Shown here: positions 1 through 9,610 of the stretch, piece by piece | Layout of the letters: each line of letters begins with the position of its first letter | Position numbering within the stretch: position 1 is the first letter of the stretch | Source: Shimia litoralis | GTDB taxonomy: Bacteria > Pseudomonadota > Alphaproteobacteria > Rhodobacterales > Rhodobacteraceae | NCBI RefSeq assembly: GCF_005518135.1 | Contig: NZ_SULI01000008.1 | Location: forward strand, 85,787-149,786 | Reading direction: 5' to 3' | Length of the DNA stretch: 64,000 nucleotides | Notes under the pieces: model-generated | Seen by the model: the letters and a program-made list of their open reading frames with translations, nothing else | Databases searched by the model: none | Told to the model about the DNA's origin: nothing | Translations under genes and position numbers: made by a program

Positions 1-2
1 CG

Positions 3-2492
3 GCGACTGGCCAACCGATCGAAGCCCAGCAAGTTCAGGATATGGTCGACCGTATCATGAGCTTTGAAGAGGGTATGAGGGGGTATTTGCTCGCCCCTAT
101 CGTGCGGGATCGCAAAGGGGAATATCGCAAGGAATTCCTCGAGTTACGCAAACAAGGCTTTCAACGCGTCAAGGTCGATGGCGCGTTTTACGAGCTGGAT
201 GACCCCCCCACACTTGATAAGAAATTCCGCCATGACATTGATGTCGTGGTGGATCGCTTGGTGATCCGAGAAGGGCTCGAGGTGCGGCTGGCGGATTCTC
301 TACGCACCGCGCTGGATCTTGCAGATGGAATCGCCATTCTGGAAACGGCCCCAAAAGAAGGTGACCCCGAGCGCATCACATTTTCTGAAAAGTTTGCCTG
401 TCCGGTCAGCGGATTTACCATTCCTGAAATCGAACCACGGCTGTTTTCCTTTAACGCGCCGTTTGGCGCTTGCCCTGAATGTGACGGCCTTGGCGTTGAG
501 CTGTTTTTTGATGAACGTCTCGTGGTGCCTGATACCACGCTCAAGGTCTATGATGGGGCACTGGCCCCGTGGCGCAAAGGTAAGTCCCCGTATTTTCTGC
601 AGACCATCGAAGCCATCGCAAAACACTATGAGTTTGACAAAAACACACCTTGGAAAACGTTGCCCAAACATGTGCAGCAGGTGTTTTTATATGGATCGGG
701 GGATGAAGAAATCCCATTCCGGTATGATGAAGGCGGGCGTGTGTATCAGGTGACGCGCGTGTTTGAAGGCGTCATTCCTAATATGGAACGGCGCTATCGC
801 GAAACAGACTCCAACTGGATTCGCGAAGAATTCGAGCGCTATCAAAACAATCGGTCCTGCGGGGTTTGCGAGGGGTTTCGTCTGCGCGAAGAGGCGCTGG
901 CGGTCAAGATTGCGGGTCTGCATGTCGGGCACGTCGTTCAGATGTCTATCCGCGAGGCACTGGCGTGGATTGAAGATGTTCCAAATCACCTGACCAAGCA
1001 AAAGCAAGAGATTGCCCGCGCCATTGTTAAGGAAATCAGAGAACGCCTTGGATTTCTAAATAATGTTGGATTAGAGTATCTTACGCTGTCACGTTCAAGT
1101 GGTACATTGAGCGGTGGAGAAAGCCAACGCATCCGTCTGGCCAGCCAAATTGGCTCTGGTTTGACGGGGGTTCTCTATGTGTTGGACGAACCCTCTATCG
1201 GCCTGCATCAGCGCGACAATGACCGCCTTTTGGGCACGCTTAAGAACCTGCGCGACCAAGGCAACACTGTCATCGTTGTTGAACATGATGAAGAAGCCAT
1301 TCGAGAGGCCGATTACGTTTTTGATATCGGTCCTGGGGCAGGCGTACATGGCGGGCAGGTTGTCTCGCAAGGCAAACCCGAAGAGATTTCCGCTGATCCT
1401 GCGTCGATGACCGGGCAGTATCTGTCTGGTGCACGCGAGATCCCGGTGCCGTCCGAGCGGCGCAAAGGCAATGGCAAAAAGCTGAGCGTGGTCAAAGCCA
1501 CAGGCAACAACCTGAAAAAGGTCACGGCGCATTTCCCTCTGGGCAAGTTTGTCTGCGTGACAGGGGTTTCAGGTGGCGGCAAGTCGACGTTGACGATCGA
1601 AACCTTGTTCAAAACGGCGTCTATGCGTCTGAATGGGGCGCGCCAGACCCCTGCGCCCTGCGAAACCATCAAAGGGCTAGAGCATTTGGACAAGGTGATC
1701 GATATCGATCAGCGCGCGATCGGCCGTACGCCGCGGTCCAACCCTGCGACCTATACGGGGGCATTCACCCCGATCCGCGATTGGTTTGCAGGTCTTCCTG
1801 AAGCCAAGGCACGTGGGTACAAGCCGGGCCGCTTTAGCTTTAACGTCAAGGGGGGACGCTGTGAGGCGTGTCAGGGCGACGGGGTTATCAAGATCGAAAT
1901 GCACTTCTTGCCCGACGTGTATGTCACATGCGAGACCTGTCAGGGCGCGCGCTACAATCGTGAAACGCTAGAGATCAAATTCAAAGGCAAGTCGATTGCG
2001 GATGTCTTGGATATGACCGTCGAAGACGCCCAAGATTTCTTCAAGGCGGTGCCCAGTATTCGCGACAAAATGGATGCATTGGCGCGTGTGGGGCTTGGCT
2101 ATGTCAAGGTGGGTCAACAGGCCACCACCCTGTCAGGCGGCGAGGCCCAACGCGTGAAGCTGTCCAAGGAATTGTCCAAGCGATCGACGGGACGTACGTT
2201 GTATATTCTGGATGAGCCCACCACGGGTCTTCATTTTGAAGATGTGCGTAAGTTGTTGGAAGTCCTGCATGAATTGGTCGAGGGAGGCAACACCGTGATC
2301 GTGATTGAACACAATCTGGATGTTGTGAAGACCGCCGACTGGATCATTGATATCGGTCCCGAAGGCGGCGACGGTGGCGGTGAGATTGTTGCCGTCGGCA
2401 CCCCCGAAAAGGTCGCCAAAGAACCCCGAAGCCACACCGGACATTATCTAAGTCAGATGTTGGGCGGTACAAAAAAGGTCGCGGCTGAATAA
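3..2492 (+). CDS. uvrA: Excinuclease ABC subunit A (UvrA), 5' end cut by window
   Basis: DNA-damage recognition ATPase of nucleotide excision repair; acts with UvrB in the cytoplasm. The reading frame is open from base 3, so the start lies upstream; 829 of about 950 residues are visible. Seen: CPEC and CGVC zinc-binding pairs in the first half, an ABC signature [11 protein letters not shown] followed by Walker [10 protein letters not shown] near 1,105-1,205, a second Walker [11 protein letters not shown] near 1,565, a second zinc finger (CEAC...CETC) near 1,860-1,940, and a second signature [11 protein letters not shown] with ILDEPTTGL near 2,130-2,230. The first Walker A lies before the window. 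GGGKST in place of GSGKST is, from memory, common in alphaproteobacterial UvrA. Converges with mmsB. Identification is secure. Confidence 0.98.
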   Translation, partial: ATGQPIEAQQVQDMVDRIMSFEEGMRGYLLAPIVRDRKGEYRKEFLELRKQGFQRVKVDGAFYELDDPPTLDKKFRHDIDVVVDRLVIREGLEVRLADSLRTALDLADGIAILETAPKEGDPERITFSEKFACPVSGFTIPEIEPRLFSFNAPFGACPECDGLGVELFFDERLVVPDTTLKVYDGALAPWRKGKSPYFLQTIEAIAKHYEFDKNTPWKTLPKHVQQVFLYGSGDEEIPFRYDEGGRVYQVTRVFEGVIPNMERRYRETDSNWIREEFERYQNNRSCGVCEGFRLREEALAVKIAGLHVGHVVQMSIREALAWIEDVPNHLTKQKQEIARAIVKEIRERLGFLNNVGLEYLTLSRSSGTLSGGESQRIRLASQIGSGLTGVLYVLDEPSIGLHQRDNDRLLGTLKNLRDQGNTVIVVEHDEEAIREADYVFDIGPGAGVHGGQVVSQGKPEEISADPASMTGQYLSGAREIPVPSERRKGNGKKLSVVKATGNNLKKVTAHFPLGKFVCVTGVSGGGKSTLTIETLFKTASMRLNGARQTPAPCETIKGLEHLDKVIDIDQRAIGRTPRSNPATYTGAFTPIRDWFAGLPEAKARGYKPGRFSFNVKGGRCEACQGDGVIKIEMHFLPDVYVTCETCQGARYNRETLEIKFKGKSIADVLDMTVEDAQDFFKAVPSIRDKMDALARVGLGYVKVGQQATTLSGGEAQRVKLSKELSKRSTGRTLYILDEPTTGLHFEDVRKLLEVLHELVEGGNTVIVIEHNLDVVKTADWIIDIGPEGGDGGGEIVAVGTPEKVAKEPRSHTGHYLSQMLGGTKKVAAE

Positions 2493-2518
2493 GCGCGCGA
2501 CGCGAAGTTGTAAATCCG

Positions 2519-2556
2519 TGTGCGGCCCCGATCCTCGTGGATGTTGGGACCGCACA
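2519..2556. terminator. Hairpin between convergent uvrA and mmsB
   Basis: Arms TGTGCGG and CCGCACA with further CCC/GGG pairing and one mismatch. It lies in the 75-bp gap between two converging genes, followed on the plus strand by a short T-rich stretch. Probably a shared terminator; the T-tract is weak. Confidence 0.5.
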
Positions 2557-2567
2557 TATCTTGGCTT

Positions 2568-3440
2568 TTAGGACCGGTCGCGCTTCTCAAAACGTGGTAA
2601 CATGGCGCTAAAGTCCATGCCCAGGCCGTCTTCGTTTTCCACAAACTGTGTATACAGGTCGCGTGCCATTTCACCCATTGGCGTATCGGCGTTTACTGAT
2701 CCGGCAGCCTGTTGTGACAACCGCAAATCTTTGAGCATCAATTCAGACGCAAAGCCGGGCTTGTAGTCATTGTCAGACGGGCTCTGGGGGCCAACACCTG
2801 GTGCGGGGCAATAGGCATTCATTGTCCAGCTATAGCCTGATGATGTGCTTACGACATCAAACATTTTCTGACGATCAAGGCCAAGTTTGTCTGCAAGAGC
2901 AAAGGCTTCGCAGGTGGCGATCATGGTGACACCCAAAATCATGTTGTTACAGATTTTGGCAGATTGGCCCGCGCCTGCATCCCCGCAATGCACGGCTTTT
3001 TGGCCCATGATGTCAAACAAAGGCGCGGCTTTTGCAAAGGCGTCGGCGCTGCCGCCGGCCATAAAGGTCAACGTACCACCTTCGGCACCGCCAACGCCGC
3101 CCGATACAGGGGCATCTACCGAAAGAAGCCCCGCAGTTGCGGCGTCTTCGGCCACGGCACGCGCACTGTCGACATCCACGGTCGAGCAATCCACCAAGGC
3201 GGCCCCTTGTGCCATCGCGGGAATGATCTCGGCGGCTACAGCGCGCAAGATTTGTCCGTTTGGCAACATGGTGATCACGACGTCCGCACCCGAAGCAGCG
3301 GCGGCACCGCTGTCGGCGAGGGTCACGCCATCAATGGCGACGTTGGCCATATCAAAGCCCACCACATCGTGTCCAGCTTTGGCCAGATTGGCCGCCATTG
3401 GACCACCCATATTGCCCAATCCGATAAATCCGATTTTCAT
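2568..3440 (-). CDS. mmsB: 3-hydroxyisobutyrate dehydrogenase
   Basis: NAD-dependent oxidation of 3-hydroxyisobutyrate to methylmalonate semialdehyde in valine breakdown. 290 aa, the usual family length. Seen: N-terminal Rossmann motif GFIGLGNMGGPMAANL at residues 4-19, the substrate loop DAPVSGGVGGAEGG around residue 115, and GAGQSAKICNN around residue 165 with the conserved catalytic lysine. A GGGAGA Shine-Dalgarno sits before the ATG. Last gene of a minus-strand run with the hydrolase (3-bp gap) and the acyl-CoA dehydrogenase, the three acting in sequence on the same pathway. mmsA, the next enzyme, is 4.6 kb away. 2-hydroxy-3-oxopropionate reductase is a related alternative, but the context favours valine catabolism. 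Confidence 0.93.
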   Translation of the reverse strand: MKIGFIGLGNMGGPMAANLAKAGHDVVGFDMANVAIDGVTLADSGAAAASGADVVITMLPNGQILRAVAAEIIPAMAQGAALVDCSTVDVDSARAVAEDAATAGLLSVDAPVSGGVGGAEGGTLTFMAGGSADAFAKAAPLFDIMGQKAVHCGDAGAGQSAKICNNMILGVTMIATCEAFALADKLGLDRQKMFDVVSTSSGYSWTMNAYCPAPGVGPQSPSDNDYKPGFASELMLKDLRLSQQAAGSVNADTPMGEMARDLYTQFVENEDGLGMDFSAMLPRFEKRDRS

Positions 3441-3443
3441 GGA

Positions 3444-4490
3444 CTACTCTCCCTTTTCAAAAGTCAGTTTATTATCCCCAAGCGGCATCAACATGCTGGA
3501 CACGGCCACATCGGGAACCCCGGTTAGGTCGTGTTGCCATTTTGGGGTGTGATCTTTGTCGATGATTTTGGCGCGAATGCCCTCAAGGAAATCTCCGTGC
3601 TCCATTGCCCGATAGGTGAAACGGTATTCCTGTTTGAGAGGCATGCGAATGTCGGTGCAATTGCGCACACGGTGGATGATTTCCAGCGCACAGCCCATCG
3701 CCAGCGGCGAATTTTTTGCCATCAGGTCCAGAGTTTCCGACGCAAAGTCAGATGTGTCTGCGCGCAGGGCGTTCACCACGTCCCGCAGGGTTTCCCCTGC
3801 AAATTCTGCGTTGATCTGACCCATCTTGCCTACAAGGTGGCTTTGGGGCGCATCTTGCTTGGTACACAGATCGTCAATACAGGTCCAATCCCCGGTTTCC
3901 TCAAGCTGCGCAATCAGCGCTGGCCACTGCTCTTCTTCGATATAGTAATCTGCAAAGCCCGCCAAAATGGCGTCTGCCGCCGACATATGTGCCGCCGTCA
4001 GCCCAAGGTATTCGCCCAGACGTCCAGGCGCATGCGCCAAAAGATAGGTGCCGCCGACATCTGGGATCAGACCGATTCCGACTTCGGGCATGGCAATGCG
4101 GCTGGTCTTTCCGACGATACGATGCGAGGCATGACATCCCACACCAACGCCGCCGCCAAGGGTATATCCCTGCATAAAGCTTGCGACCGGCTTGTCTATT
4201 TCGAACATTTTGGCGTTCATTCTGTACTCGTCGGCCCAGAACTTACGTCCATAATCGTAATTTTTGGCGATTCCGGTGTTGTACAGTTCGGCAATGTCGC
4301 CACCGGCGCAAAAGGCCTTCTGGCCCTCTGCGTCGATCACAATCATTTTGACATCATCGTCAATGGCCCACGCGTCCAACGCATCCTCGATGGCGATGCA
4401 CATGGCATAGCTCATCGCATTCAGCGCCTTGGGACGCGTGAGAGTGATGCGGCCGGTCTTGCCGACCTTGCGGATGGAAATGTCATCCAT
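3444..4490 (-). CDS. 3-hydroxyisobutyryl-CoA hydrolase (enoyl-CoA hydratase/isomerase family)
   Basis: Crotonase-fold protein, 348 aa, longer than simple hydratases (about 260) and matching HIBCH-type hydrolases. Seen: ITLTRPKALNAMS near the N terminus, the oxyanion-hole segment KAFCAGGDIAELY, and GYTLGGGVGVG followed by MPEVGIGLIPDVGGTYLL, typical of the HIBCH branch. It would release 3-hydroxyisobutyrate from its CoA ester, the step just before MmsB. I place the start at the ATG at 4490 (MDDISIRK); a start at 4529 would overlap the upstream dehydrogenase by 26 bp and has no family support that I recall. Gap to mmsB is 3 bp, so the two are surely cotranscribed. Confidence 0.88.
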   Translation of the reverse strand: MDDISIRKVGKTGRITLTRPKALNAMSYAMCIAIEDALDAWAIDDDVKMIVIDAEGQKAFCAGGDIAELYNTGIAKNYDYGRKFWADEYRMNAKMFEIDKPVASFMQGYTLGGGVGVGCHASHRIVGKTSRIAMPEVGIGLIPDVGGTYLLAHAPGRLGEYLGLTAAHMSAADAILAGFADYYIEEEQWPALIAQLEETGDWTCIDDLCTKQDAPQSHLVGKMGQINAEFAGETLRDVVNALRADTSDFASETLDLMAKNSPLAMGCALEIIHRVRNCTDIRMPLKQEYRFTYRAMEHGDFLEGIRAKIIDKDHTPKWQHDLTGVPDVAVSSMLMPLGDNKLTFEKGE

Positions 4491-4503
4491 ATTTGGCCCC
4501 AAA

Positions 4504-5649
4504 TCAGGCGTGTTCAGCCAAAAGCGCACGCGCCACGATCAAGCGCATGATCTCGTTTGTGCCTTCAAGAATTTGATGCACGCGCAGATCCCGCACGATT
4601 TTTTCGATGCCATAATCCGCCAGATACCCGTATCCGCCATGCAGCTGAAGACATCCATTGGCAACGTCAAACGCCACATCGGTGACCATCAGCTTGGCCA
4701 TGGCGCAGAATTTGGACGCATCGGGCGCCTTGTTGTCAAGTTTCCACGCCGCTTGGCGCAGGAACGTCCGCGACGCCTGAAGTCTGGTTTCATATTCTGC
4801 CAAACGGAACTGCAGAGCTTGGAACTGGTTGATGGATTTTCCGAATGCCTTGCGCTCGGCCATATATGCAATGGTCAGGTCAAGCGCATTTTGCGCCCCG
4901 CCCAATGCACCGGCGGAGATATTCAGGCGGCCCCCGTCCAAACCGGCCATCGCATAGACAAAGCCTTTGCTTTCTTCACCGATCAGGTTGTCGGCAGGCA
5001 CGGTACAGTCATCAAACTGGACTTGGGCCGTCGGTTGCGCCTTCCAACCCATTTTGTCTTCCAGCCCGCCATAGCTCAGGCCATCGGTGCCAGCCTCGAC
5101 AACAACGGTTGAGATCCCTTTGGGGCCATCGTCGCCTGTGCGGACCATGGTGACATAGGCGTCGGAATATCCGCCGCCGGAAATAAACGCTTTGGTGCCG
5201 TTCAACGTATAGCCGTCGTTTGTGCGTTCGGCGCGCGTGCGCAGAGCCGAGGCATCAGACCCCGAGCCCGGCTCGGTCAGGCAGTACGAAAAGATTTTGT
5301 CCATGGTGCACAGGTCAGGCAGCCACTTTTGTTTGGTGTCTTCGCTGCCGAATTTGTCGATCATGCCGCCACACATATTGTGGATAGACAAGAACGAGCC
5401 AACCGCAGGGCAGGACATCGCAAGGGCTTCGAACACCAAGGTTGCATCGAGACGCGACAGGCCAGAGCCGCCGTATTCTTCAGACACATACAAGCCGCCA
5501 AACCCGAGCTCCGCCAATTTGGGCCACAAATCCTTTGGAATTGTGCCTTCCCGTTCCCATTGCTGGGCAAATGGGGCGATGTGCTCTTCGCCAAAGCTTT
5601 TGGCCATATCAAAGATAAGGGTTTGTTCTTCGGTCAGTGCGAAGTCCAT
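4504..5649 (-). CDS. Acyl-CoA dehydrogenase, probably isobutyryl-CoA dehydrogenase
   Basis: FAD flavoprotein, 381 aa, full length. Seen: the acyl-CoA dehydrogenase signatures CLTEPGSGSDASALRT around residue 130 and QLHGGYGYLADYGIEK around residue 330, and the catalytic glutamate in EGTNEIMRLI (about E362). The C-terminal catalytic Glu and the neighbours (hydrolase and mmsB immediately downstream) point to the ACAD8-like isobutyryl-CoA dehydrogenase that makes methacrylyl-CoA in valine degradation. Substrate is inferred from context. The methacrylyl-CoA hydratase step has no obvious gene beside it. First gene of the minus-strand unit; the 97-bp gap upstream contains palindromic operator-like sites. 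Confidence 0.9.
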   Translation of the reverse strand: MDFALTEEQTLIFDMAKSFGEEHIAPFAQQWEREGTIPKDLWPKLAELGFGGLYVSEEYGGSGLSRLDATLVFEALAMSCPAVGSFLSIHNMCGGMIDKFGSEDTKQKWLPDLCTMDKIFSYCLTEPGSGSDASALRTRAERTNDGYTLNGTKAFISGGGYSDAYVTMVRTGDDGPKGISTVVVEAGTDGLSYGGLEDKMGWKAQPTAQVQFDDCTVPADNLIGEESKGFVYAMAGLDGGRLNISAGALGGAQNALDLTIAYMAERKAFGKSINQFQALQFRLAEYETRLQASRTFLRQAAWKLDNKAPDASKFCAMAKLMVTDVAFDVANGCLQLHGGYGYLADYGIEKIVRDLRVHQILEGTNEIMRLIVARALLAEHA

Positions 5650-5686
5650 GTGGTTCCTCCCAAAACGCGCAATTGAACAGTCGTTA

Positions 5687-5745
5687 AATTGTACAATTCT
5701 TGCAAGACTATGTCAGCGGGCAAATTTGCAAAATGATTTAGCAAA
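5687..5745. promoter_or_regulatory. Operator-like palindromes upstream of the valine operon
   Basis: Between the YbdK-like gene and the acyl-CoA dehydrogenase. Seen: a perfect 12-bp palindrome AATTGTACAATT (5687-5698), a perfect 10-bp palindrome TCTTGCAAGA (5698-5707), and TTTGCAAA (5725-5732) followed after five bases by TTAGCAAA (5738-5745). A closely similar TTTGCAAA arrangement lies before mmsA. From memory, paired TTTGCAAA is the motif of the Rhodobacter propionyl-CoA regulator PccR; binding here is inference. Confidence 0.5.
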
Positions 5746-5746
5746 A

Positions 5747-6880
5747 TTACAAATCTGCATGAAATTCATCGACCAAATGCTGCACGACAGCGCGTAGCGC
5801 CTGATCATGGCTATAGTCGGCCTGAAGGGCATCGCGGTACACGCCTCTTTGCTGATCCGCGCTGTTGCCACGTGCCAGAATATTGCGGGTGTTTTCGACC
5901 TCTGCCAGTGATGACAGGGCTTGGGCATCCTCTTGCACAAGTGCGATCATCTCTTCGACAAGATCGGAAAATGGCACGATTTCGCGTTTGCCAAAATCAA
6001 TCAACCCTTCGCCCAAACCATAGCGTTGAGCGCGCCAGCGATTTTCAGCGATCAAAAAGTTATCATATATGCGCCAGCGCTGATTCTTGGTCGCCAACCG
6101 CCAAAGCATGCGCGTCAGGGCTTGGGTTAATGCTGCAAGCGTTAACGTGGTTTCCAAGCGCGGCGACACGTCGCAAATCCGGCTTTCAAGGGTTGGAAAC
6201 CGCGAAGAGGGCCGCAAATCCCACCATATTTTGCTGGCGTCTTCGATCACGCCGATCTCGGTCATAGCATCTACCGAGCGTTCAAATTGCCCCCAGCCAT
6301 CCAGTTTGGGAGGCAGCCCCGTGCGCGGCAGGTTGTCAAAAACCGTTAATCTATAGCAACTTAGGCCAGTATCATCACCTTGCCAAAATGGCGAAGAACA
6401 ACTGAGCGCGAGAAGATGTGGCAAGAAATACTTGAGCTGGTTCATCAGGTCGATACGTTGATCGCCTGAGGCCAATCCAACATGGACATGCATCCCGCAG
6501 ATCACCATACGTCTGACCACGCCCGCCAGATCATCGCGCAGATTATTGTACCGGTCTTTGTCCGTATGATGCTGGCGGCGCCAATCTGAAAATGGATGGC
6601 AAGAGGCGGCGATTGGCGCAAGATTGAACTGGTTCGCAACACGCGCCACCGTGCTGCGCAATCTCTTGAGATCTTCGCGCGCCTCACCGATGTTTTGGCA
6701 AACCGTGGTGCCGATTTCGATCTGGCAATTCAGAAACTCGGGACTGACCTGACCTTCCAGCTCGGCCTTGCATGCCGTCATCAAAGCATCAGGGGCAGGG
6801 GCAAGATCAAGACTGTCTTTGTCGACAAGCAGGTATTCTTCTTCGATGCCGATGGTAAAATCTGGTTCTTTCAATGACAT
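5747..6880 (-). CDS. Carboxylate-amine ligase, YbdK/GCS2 family
   Basis: ATP-grasp-like glutamate-cysteine ligase type 2 family, 377 aa. Seen: the family N-terminal signature [26 protein letters not shown] around residue 130, and [13 protein letters not shown] around residue 230 with conserved metal/substrate residues. Members can make gamma-glutamylcysteine weakly in vitro; the physiological substrate is generally unknown, so no specific reaction is assigned. I choose the ATG at 6880 (MSLKEPDF) because AGAAGGG lies at a fair distance upstream; an in-frame start at 6907 would add nine residues. Stands alone between the valine genes and a divergently transcribed DsrE-like gene; no link to valine metabolism is evident. 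Confidence 0.85.
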   Translation of the reverse strand: MSLKEPDFTIGIEEEYLLVDKDSLDLAPAPDALMTACKAELEGQVSPEFLNCQIEIGTTVCQNIGEAREDLKRLRSTVARVANQFNLAPIAASCHPFSDWRRQHHTDKDRYNNLRDDLAGVVRRMVICGMHVHVGLASGDQRIDLMNQLKYFLPHLLALSCSSPFWQGDDTGLSCYRLTVFDNLPRTGLPPKLDGWGQFERSVDAMTEIGVIEDASKIWWDLRPSSRFPTLESRICDVSPRLETTLTLAALTQALTRMLWRLATKNQRWRIYDNFLIAENRWRAQRYGLGEGLIDFGKREIVPFSDLVEEMIALVQEDAQALSSLAEVENTRNILARGNSADQQRGVYRDALQADYSHDQALRAVVQHLVDEFHADL

Positions 6881-6989
6881 AGCACGCCGCCCTTCTGAAT
6901 GTGCCAAGTTCAGCAGGAAATGCGCATAAGTTCAAGTTATCCGAGGATCGCCTGCGTCAACTTAACCTTCCCGCACGGGAGGCTTTCGA

Positions 6990-7019
6990 TTGAATAGAAT
7001 TCCATTGTTGGAATATAAT
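6990..7019 (+). promoter_or_regulatory. Sigma-70-type promoter for the DsrE-like gene
   Basis: TTGAAT at 6990-6995 and a perfect TATAAT at 7014-7019, spaced by 18 bp. The spacer contains an inverted repeat ATTCCA-N4-TGGAAT (6999-7014), well placed for a repressor. The start codon is 34 bp downstream of the -10. Confidence 0.55.
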
Positions 7020-7053
7020 TGCACCGAAACGCGCAAACTTTATGGAGAATAAT

Positions 7054-7500
7054 ATGCGGGCAATTTTGAAGTATGCGGTCTTGGCCTTGGCGCTTGTGGT
7101 GACACCCATTGTGGCAGCAGCCGAAGAGGTAAAACCGCGCTTGTTTGTAAGCTTGACCACCGATGACACATGGGCTGCAAGCAAAGCAATTATGTTTGCG
7201 CACCAAAAGGCCCAAAAAAATGGCTATGACGCGGCGATCTGGATGAACGTGCGTGCGGTGTATCTGGCGGACAAAAAACGCCCAAGCCATATCCACGGGT
7301 TGATGGCGGAAAAGGGGACATCCGTTCAGGATATGCTCACGGCCTTTATGGCGGATGGCGGCACGGTCATCATGTGCGGGGCGTGCTCCAAGGCGGCAGG
7401 GCTGACCAAAGCGGATTATATCGACGGTGTGCAGATGGGGGATTTCGAGCTGATCGAAAGCTGGTTGTTCGACCCAAATACCAAAACTCTGGCATGGTAA
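7054..7500 (+). CDS. Exported DsrE-like small protein
   Basis: 148 aa. Seen: an N-terminal signal peptide of about 22 residues (MRAILK, then a hydrophobic stretch ending near VAAAEE), then a DsrE/DsrF-like fold pattern: LFVSLTTDD, a segment with hydrophobic strands, and a C-terminal VIMCGACSKAAGL with a CxxC pair. DsrE-family proteins relay or bind sulfur species; a periplasmic copy may handle sulfur or thiol redox outside the cytoplasm, but no partner is adjacent, so function is open. Start set at 7054 because GGAG lies six bases upstream; an ATG at 7042 is in frame but lacks a site. Own promoter and strong terminator, so monocistronic. Confidence 0.75.
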   Translation: MRAILKYAVLALALVVTPIVAAAEEVKPRLFVSLTTDDTWAASKAIMFAHQKAQKNGYDAAIWMNVRAVYLADKKRPSHIHGLMAEKGTSVQDMLTAFMADGGTVIMCGACSKAAGLTKADYIDGVQMGDFELIESWLFDPNTKTLAW

Positions 7501-7523
7501 CACATTATTTTTGCTGATAATTC

Positions 7524-7565
7524 AGGCGCTCGGATCAGCTTTGTATGCTTCGGGCGCCTTTTTTG
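7524..7565 (+). terminator. Rho-independent terminator of the DsrE-like gene
   Basis: Arms AGGCGC (7524-7529) and GCGCCT (7554-7559), followed by a run of T. Lies 23 bp after the stop codon, and may also buffer the converging gene at 7582. Confidence 0.8.
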
Positions 7566-7581
7566 TGTGCGCAGAATGTGC

Positions 7582-8001
7582 CTAGGCGTGCACGTGCAAC
7601 ATCTCGGAAATGCTATTGTGCGCCAGCCCTAAGACCGCAAGTGCTTGGGCTTCGTCTTCGAGAATAACGCAAATAATGCCTTCGACATCTTCCCACGATC
7701 GTGCCGCGATTTGCGCCATGAGCTGCGCGATTTCCGTAGGGGCGTAATACACCACGACGGTTTGGGCCGTGCCTGCCGTAAAGACATCGGCCTTTTGCGC
7801 CTGATGTTTCATGATTTTGGTAAAGTCGCGCTCGAGATCGGTCACCTGTGCCAAGTCAATGAGCTGTTTTTGGCCGGGCCGGCAATCAGGGTGGGCAGCA
7901 TATTCGGCAAAGGTTTTCAGGCTTGCATCAAGTTCAACAAATCCAATGTATTTCACATAGACCAAATCAAGGGATTTAAGAATCTGAAAACTGAGCGCCA
8001 T
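7582..8001 (-). CDS. Conserved hypothetical protein
   Basis: 139 aa, soluble, no signal peptide or membrane segment. Begins MALSFQILKSLDLVYVKYIG, then a CRPGQKQLIDLAQVTD segment and KADVFTAG; the alternation of strands and helices and the LID segment recall STAS/SpoIIAA-like folds, but I cannot assign a family. I recall similar proteins in other Rhodobacteraceae. An AGGA site sits six bases before the ATG. Lies downstream of the mmsA terminator, so likely has its own promoter. Function unknown. Confidence 0.65.
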   Translation of the reverse strand: MALSFQILKSLDLVYVKYIGFVELDASLKTFAEYAAHPDCRPGQKQLIDLAQVTDLERDFTKIMKHQAQKADVFTAGTAQTVVVYYAPTEIAQLMAQIAARSWEDVEGIICVILEDEAQALAVLGLAHNSISEMLHVHA

Positions 8002-8020
8002 TTAGCTGTCCTGAGCGTGG

Positions 8021-8051
8021 AATAAGAAAGGGGCGGCAAAAGCCGCCCCTT
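8021..8051 (-). terminator. Terminator of mmsA
   Basis: Perfect 10-bp stem, arms AAGGGGCGGC (8028-8037) and GCCGCCCCTT (8042-8051), four-base loop. On the minus strand it is followed by a T-rich stretch. Lies 26 bp after the mmsA stop. Confidence 0.85.
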
Positions 8052-8076
8052 GTGAAACCACATTCTTTGGACGAGA

Positions 8077-9576
8077 TCAATCCATCGGCTTAAAGTTGAA
8101 CTCGCCGCCTTCGCGGATGCCTGATGGCCAGCGCGATGTAATGGTCTTGGTGCGTGTATAGAATTTGAACGCATCCGGACCGTGCTGGTTCAGATCCCCA
8201 AACGCCGATTTCTTCCAGCCACCAAAGGTGTGATAGGCCAGCGGTACAGGGATTGGCACGTTGATGCCGATCATGCCGATGTTGATCCGGTTGGCAAAGT
8301 CACGCGCAGTGTCACCATCGCGGGTATAGATTGCAGTGCCGTTGCCATACTCGTGGTCCATCGCATAGGACAGCGCCTCTTCGTATGTTTCTGCACGCAC
8401 AGTCGACAGAACCGGGCCAAAGATTTCCTGTTTGTAGATATCCATGTCTGTGGTGACGTTGTCGAACAGGCTTGGGCCGACAAAGAAACCATCCTCATAG
8501 CCTTGCAGGCTAAAGTTACGGCCATCCACAACCAGATCCGCACCTTGATCAACACCAGTCTGAACCAGACGTTCGATGTTGGCTTTGGCAGCAGCGGTCA
8601 CAACGGGGCCGTAATCGACGTCGTCTCCCGCTGTGTATGGACCCACCTTCAGGGTTTCTACACGTGGGATCAGCTTTTCGATCAGGCGATCAGCGGTTTC
8701 TTTGCCAACAGGAACAGCCACAGAAATTGCCATGCAGCGTTCGCCAGCCGCACCGTATCCGGCACCGATCAGCGCGTCGGCTGCTTGGTCCAGATCCGCA
8801 TCAGGCATGATGATCATGTGGTTCTTGGCGCCACCAAAGCACTGAACGCGCTTACCTTGGGCGCACCCGGTGCCATAGATGTATTCGGCGATTGGGGTCG
8901 AGCCGACAAAGCCAACCGACTGAATTGTGTCGTTATACAGGATCGCGTCGACCGCTTCTTTGTCACCGTTCACAACCTGAATGATGCCTTTTGGCAGGCC
9001 TGCTTCTTCCAGCAGTTCGGCCAGCATCAGCGGCACGGATGGATCACGCTCGGAGGGTTTCAGGATAAATGCGTTGCCGCAGGCGATGGCAGGCGCAAAC
9101 ATCCACATCGGGATCATCGCAGGGAAGTTGAACGGGGTAATACCCGCAGTCACACCCAGCGCCTGACGCATGGAATACATGTCGATGCCGGGGCCGGCGC
9201 TGTCGGTGAATTCACCTTTGAGCAATTGCGGCGCACCGATGCAATATTCCACAACTTCCAGACCACGCTGAACGTCGCCTTTCGCGTCGGGGAAAGTTTT
9301 GCCGTGCTCGCGTGACAGGGCCTCGGCCAGCTTGTCCATGTCGCGGTTCAGCAGGTCGACGAATTTCATCATCACACGGGCGCGGCGCTGTGGGTTTACT
9401 TTTTCCCAAGCAGGCTGTGCAGCGGCGGCAACAGCCACAGCGTGTTCCATCTCTTCTTTGCTGGCCAGTGGGCATTTTGCCTGAACTTCGCCAGTGGCAG
9501 GGTTGAAAACGTCAGAAAAACGGCCGGACGTGCCATTGACGTGCGCGCCGTCGATATAGTGGGTCAGTTCTTGCAT
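8077..9576 (-). CDS. mmsA: Methylmalonate-semialdehyde dehydrogenase (CoA-acylating)
   Basis: Converts methylmalonate semialdehyde, NAD and CoA to propionyl-CoA, the last step specific to valine catabolism; also acts on malonate semialdehyde. 499 aa, the family length. Seen: TPFNFPAMIPMWMF around residue 147, ILKPSERDPS with the cofactor-binding lysine near 173, SVGFVGSTPIA near 220, FGGAKNHMIIMPDAD near 247, and the catalytic cysteine in GAAGERCMAIS (C281). Start at 9576 follows GGAGG by eight bases; a TTG 15 bp upstream is rejected. Divergent from a LysR-type gene with a shared 102-bp control region carrying TTTGCAAA-like sites. Confidence 0.95.
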   Translation of the reverse strand: MQELTHYIDGAHVNGTSGRFSDVFNPATGEVQAKCPLASKEEMEHAVAVAAAAQPAWEKVNPQRRARVMMKFVDLLNRDMDKLAEALSREHGKTFPDAKGDVQRGLEVVEYCIGAPQLLKGEFTDSAGPGIDMYSMRQALGVTAGITPFNFPAMIPMWMFAPAIACGNAFILKPSERDPSVPLMLAELLEEAGLPKGIIQVVNGDKEAVDAILYNDTIQSVGFVGSTPIAEYIYGTGCAQGKRVQCFGGAKNHMIIMPDADLDQAADALIGAGYGAAGERCMAISVAVPVGKETADRLIEKLIPRVETLKVGPYTAGDDVDYGPVVTAAAKANIERLVQTGVDQGADLVVDGRNFSLQGYEDGFFVGPSLFDNVTTDMDIYKQEIFGPVLSTVRAETYEEALSYAMDHEYGNGTAIYTRDGDTARDFANRINIGMIGINVPIPVPLAYHTFGGWKKSAFGDLNQHGPDAFKFYTRTKTITSRWPSGIREGGEFNFKPMD

Positions 9577-9610
9577 AAGAGAATCCTCCAAATTTCCACC
9601 AGAGAATAGA

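Noticed and set aside
3444..4529. Longer start for the 3-hydroxyisobutyryl-CoA hydrolase
   Set aside because: The extra 13 codons overlap the acyl-CoA dehydrogenase and do not look conserved; the ATG at 4490 is preferred.
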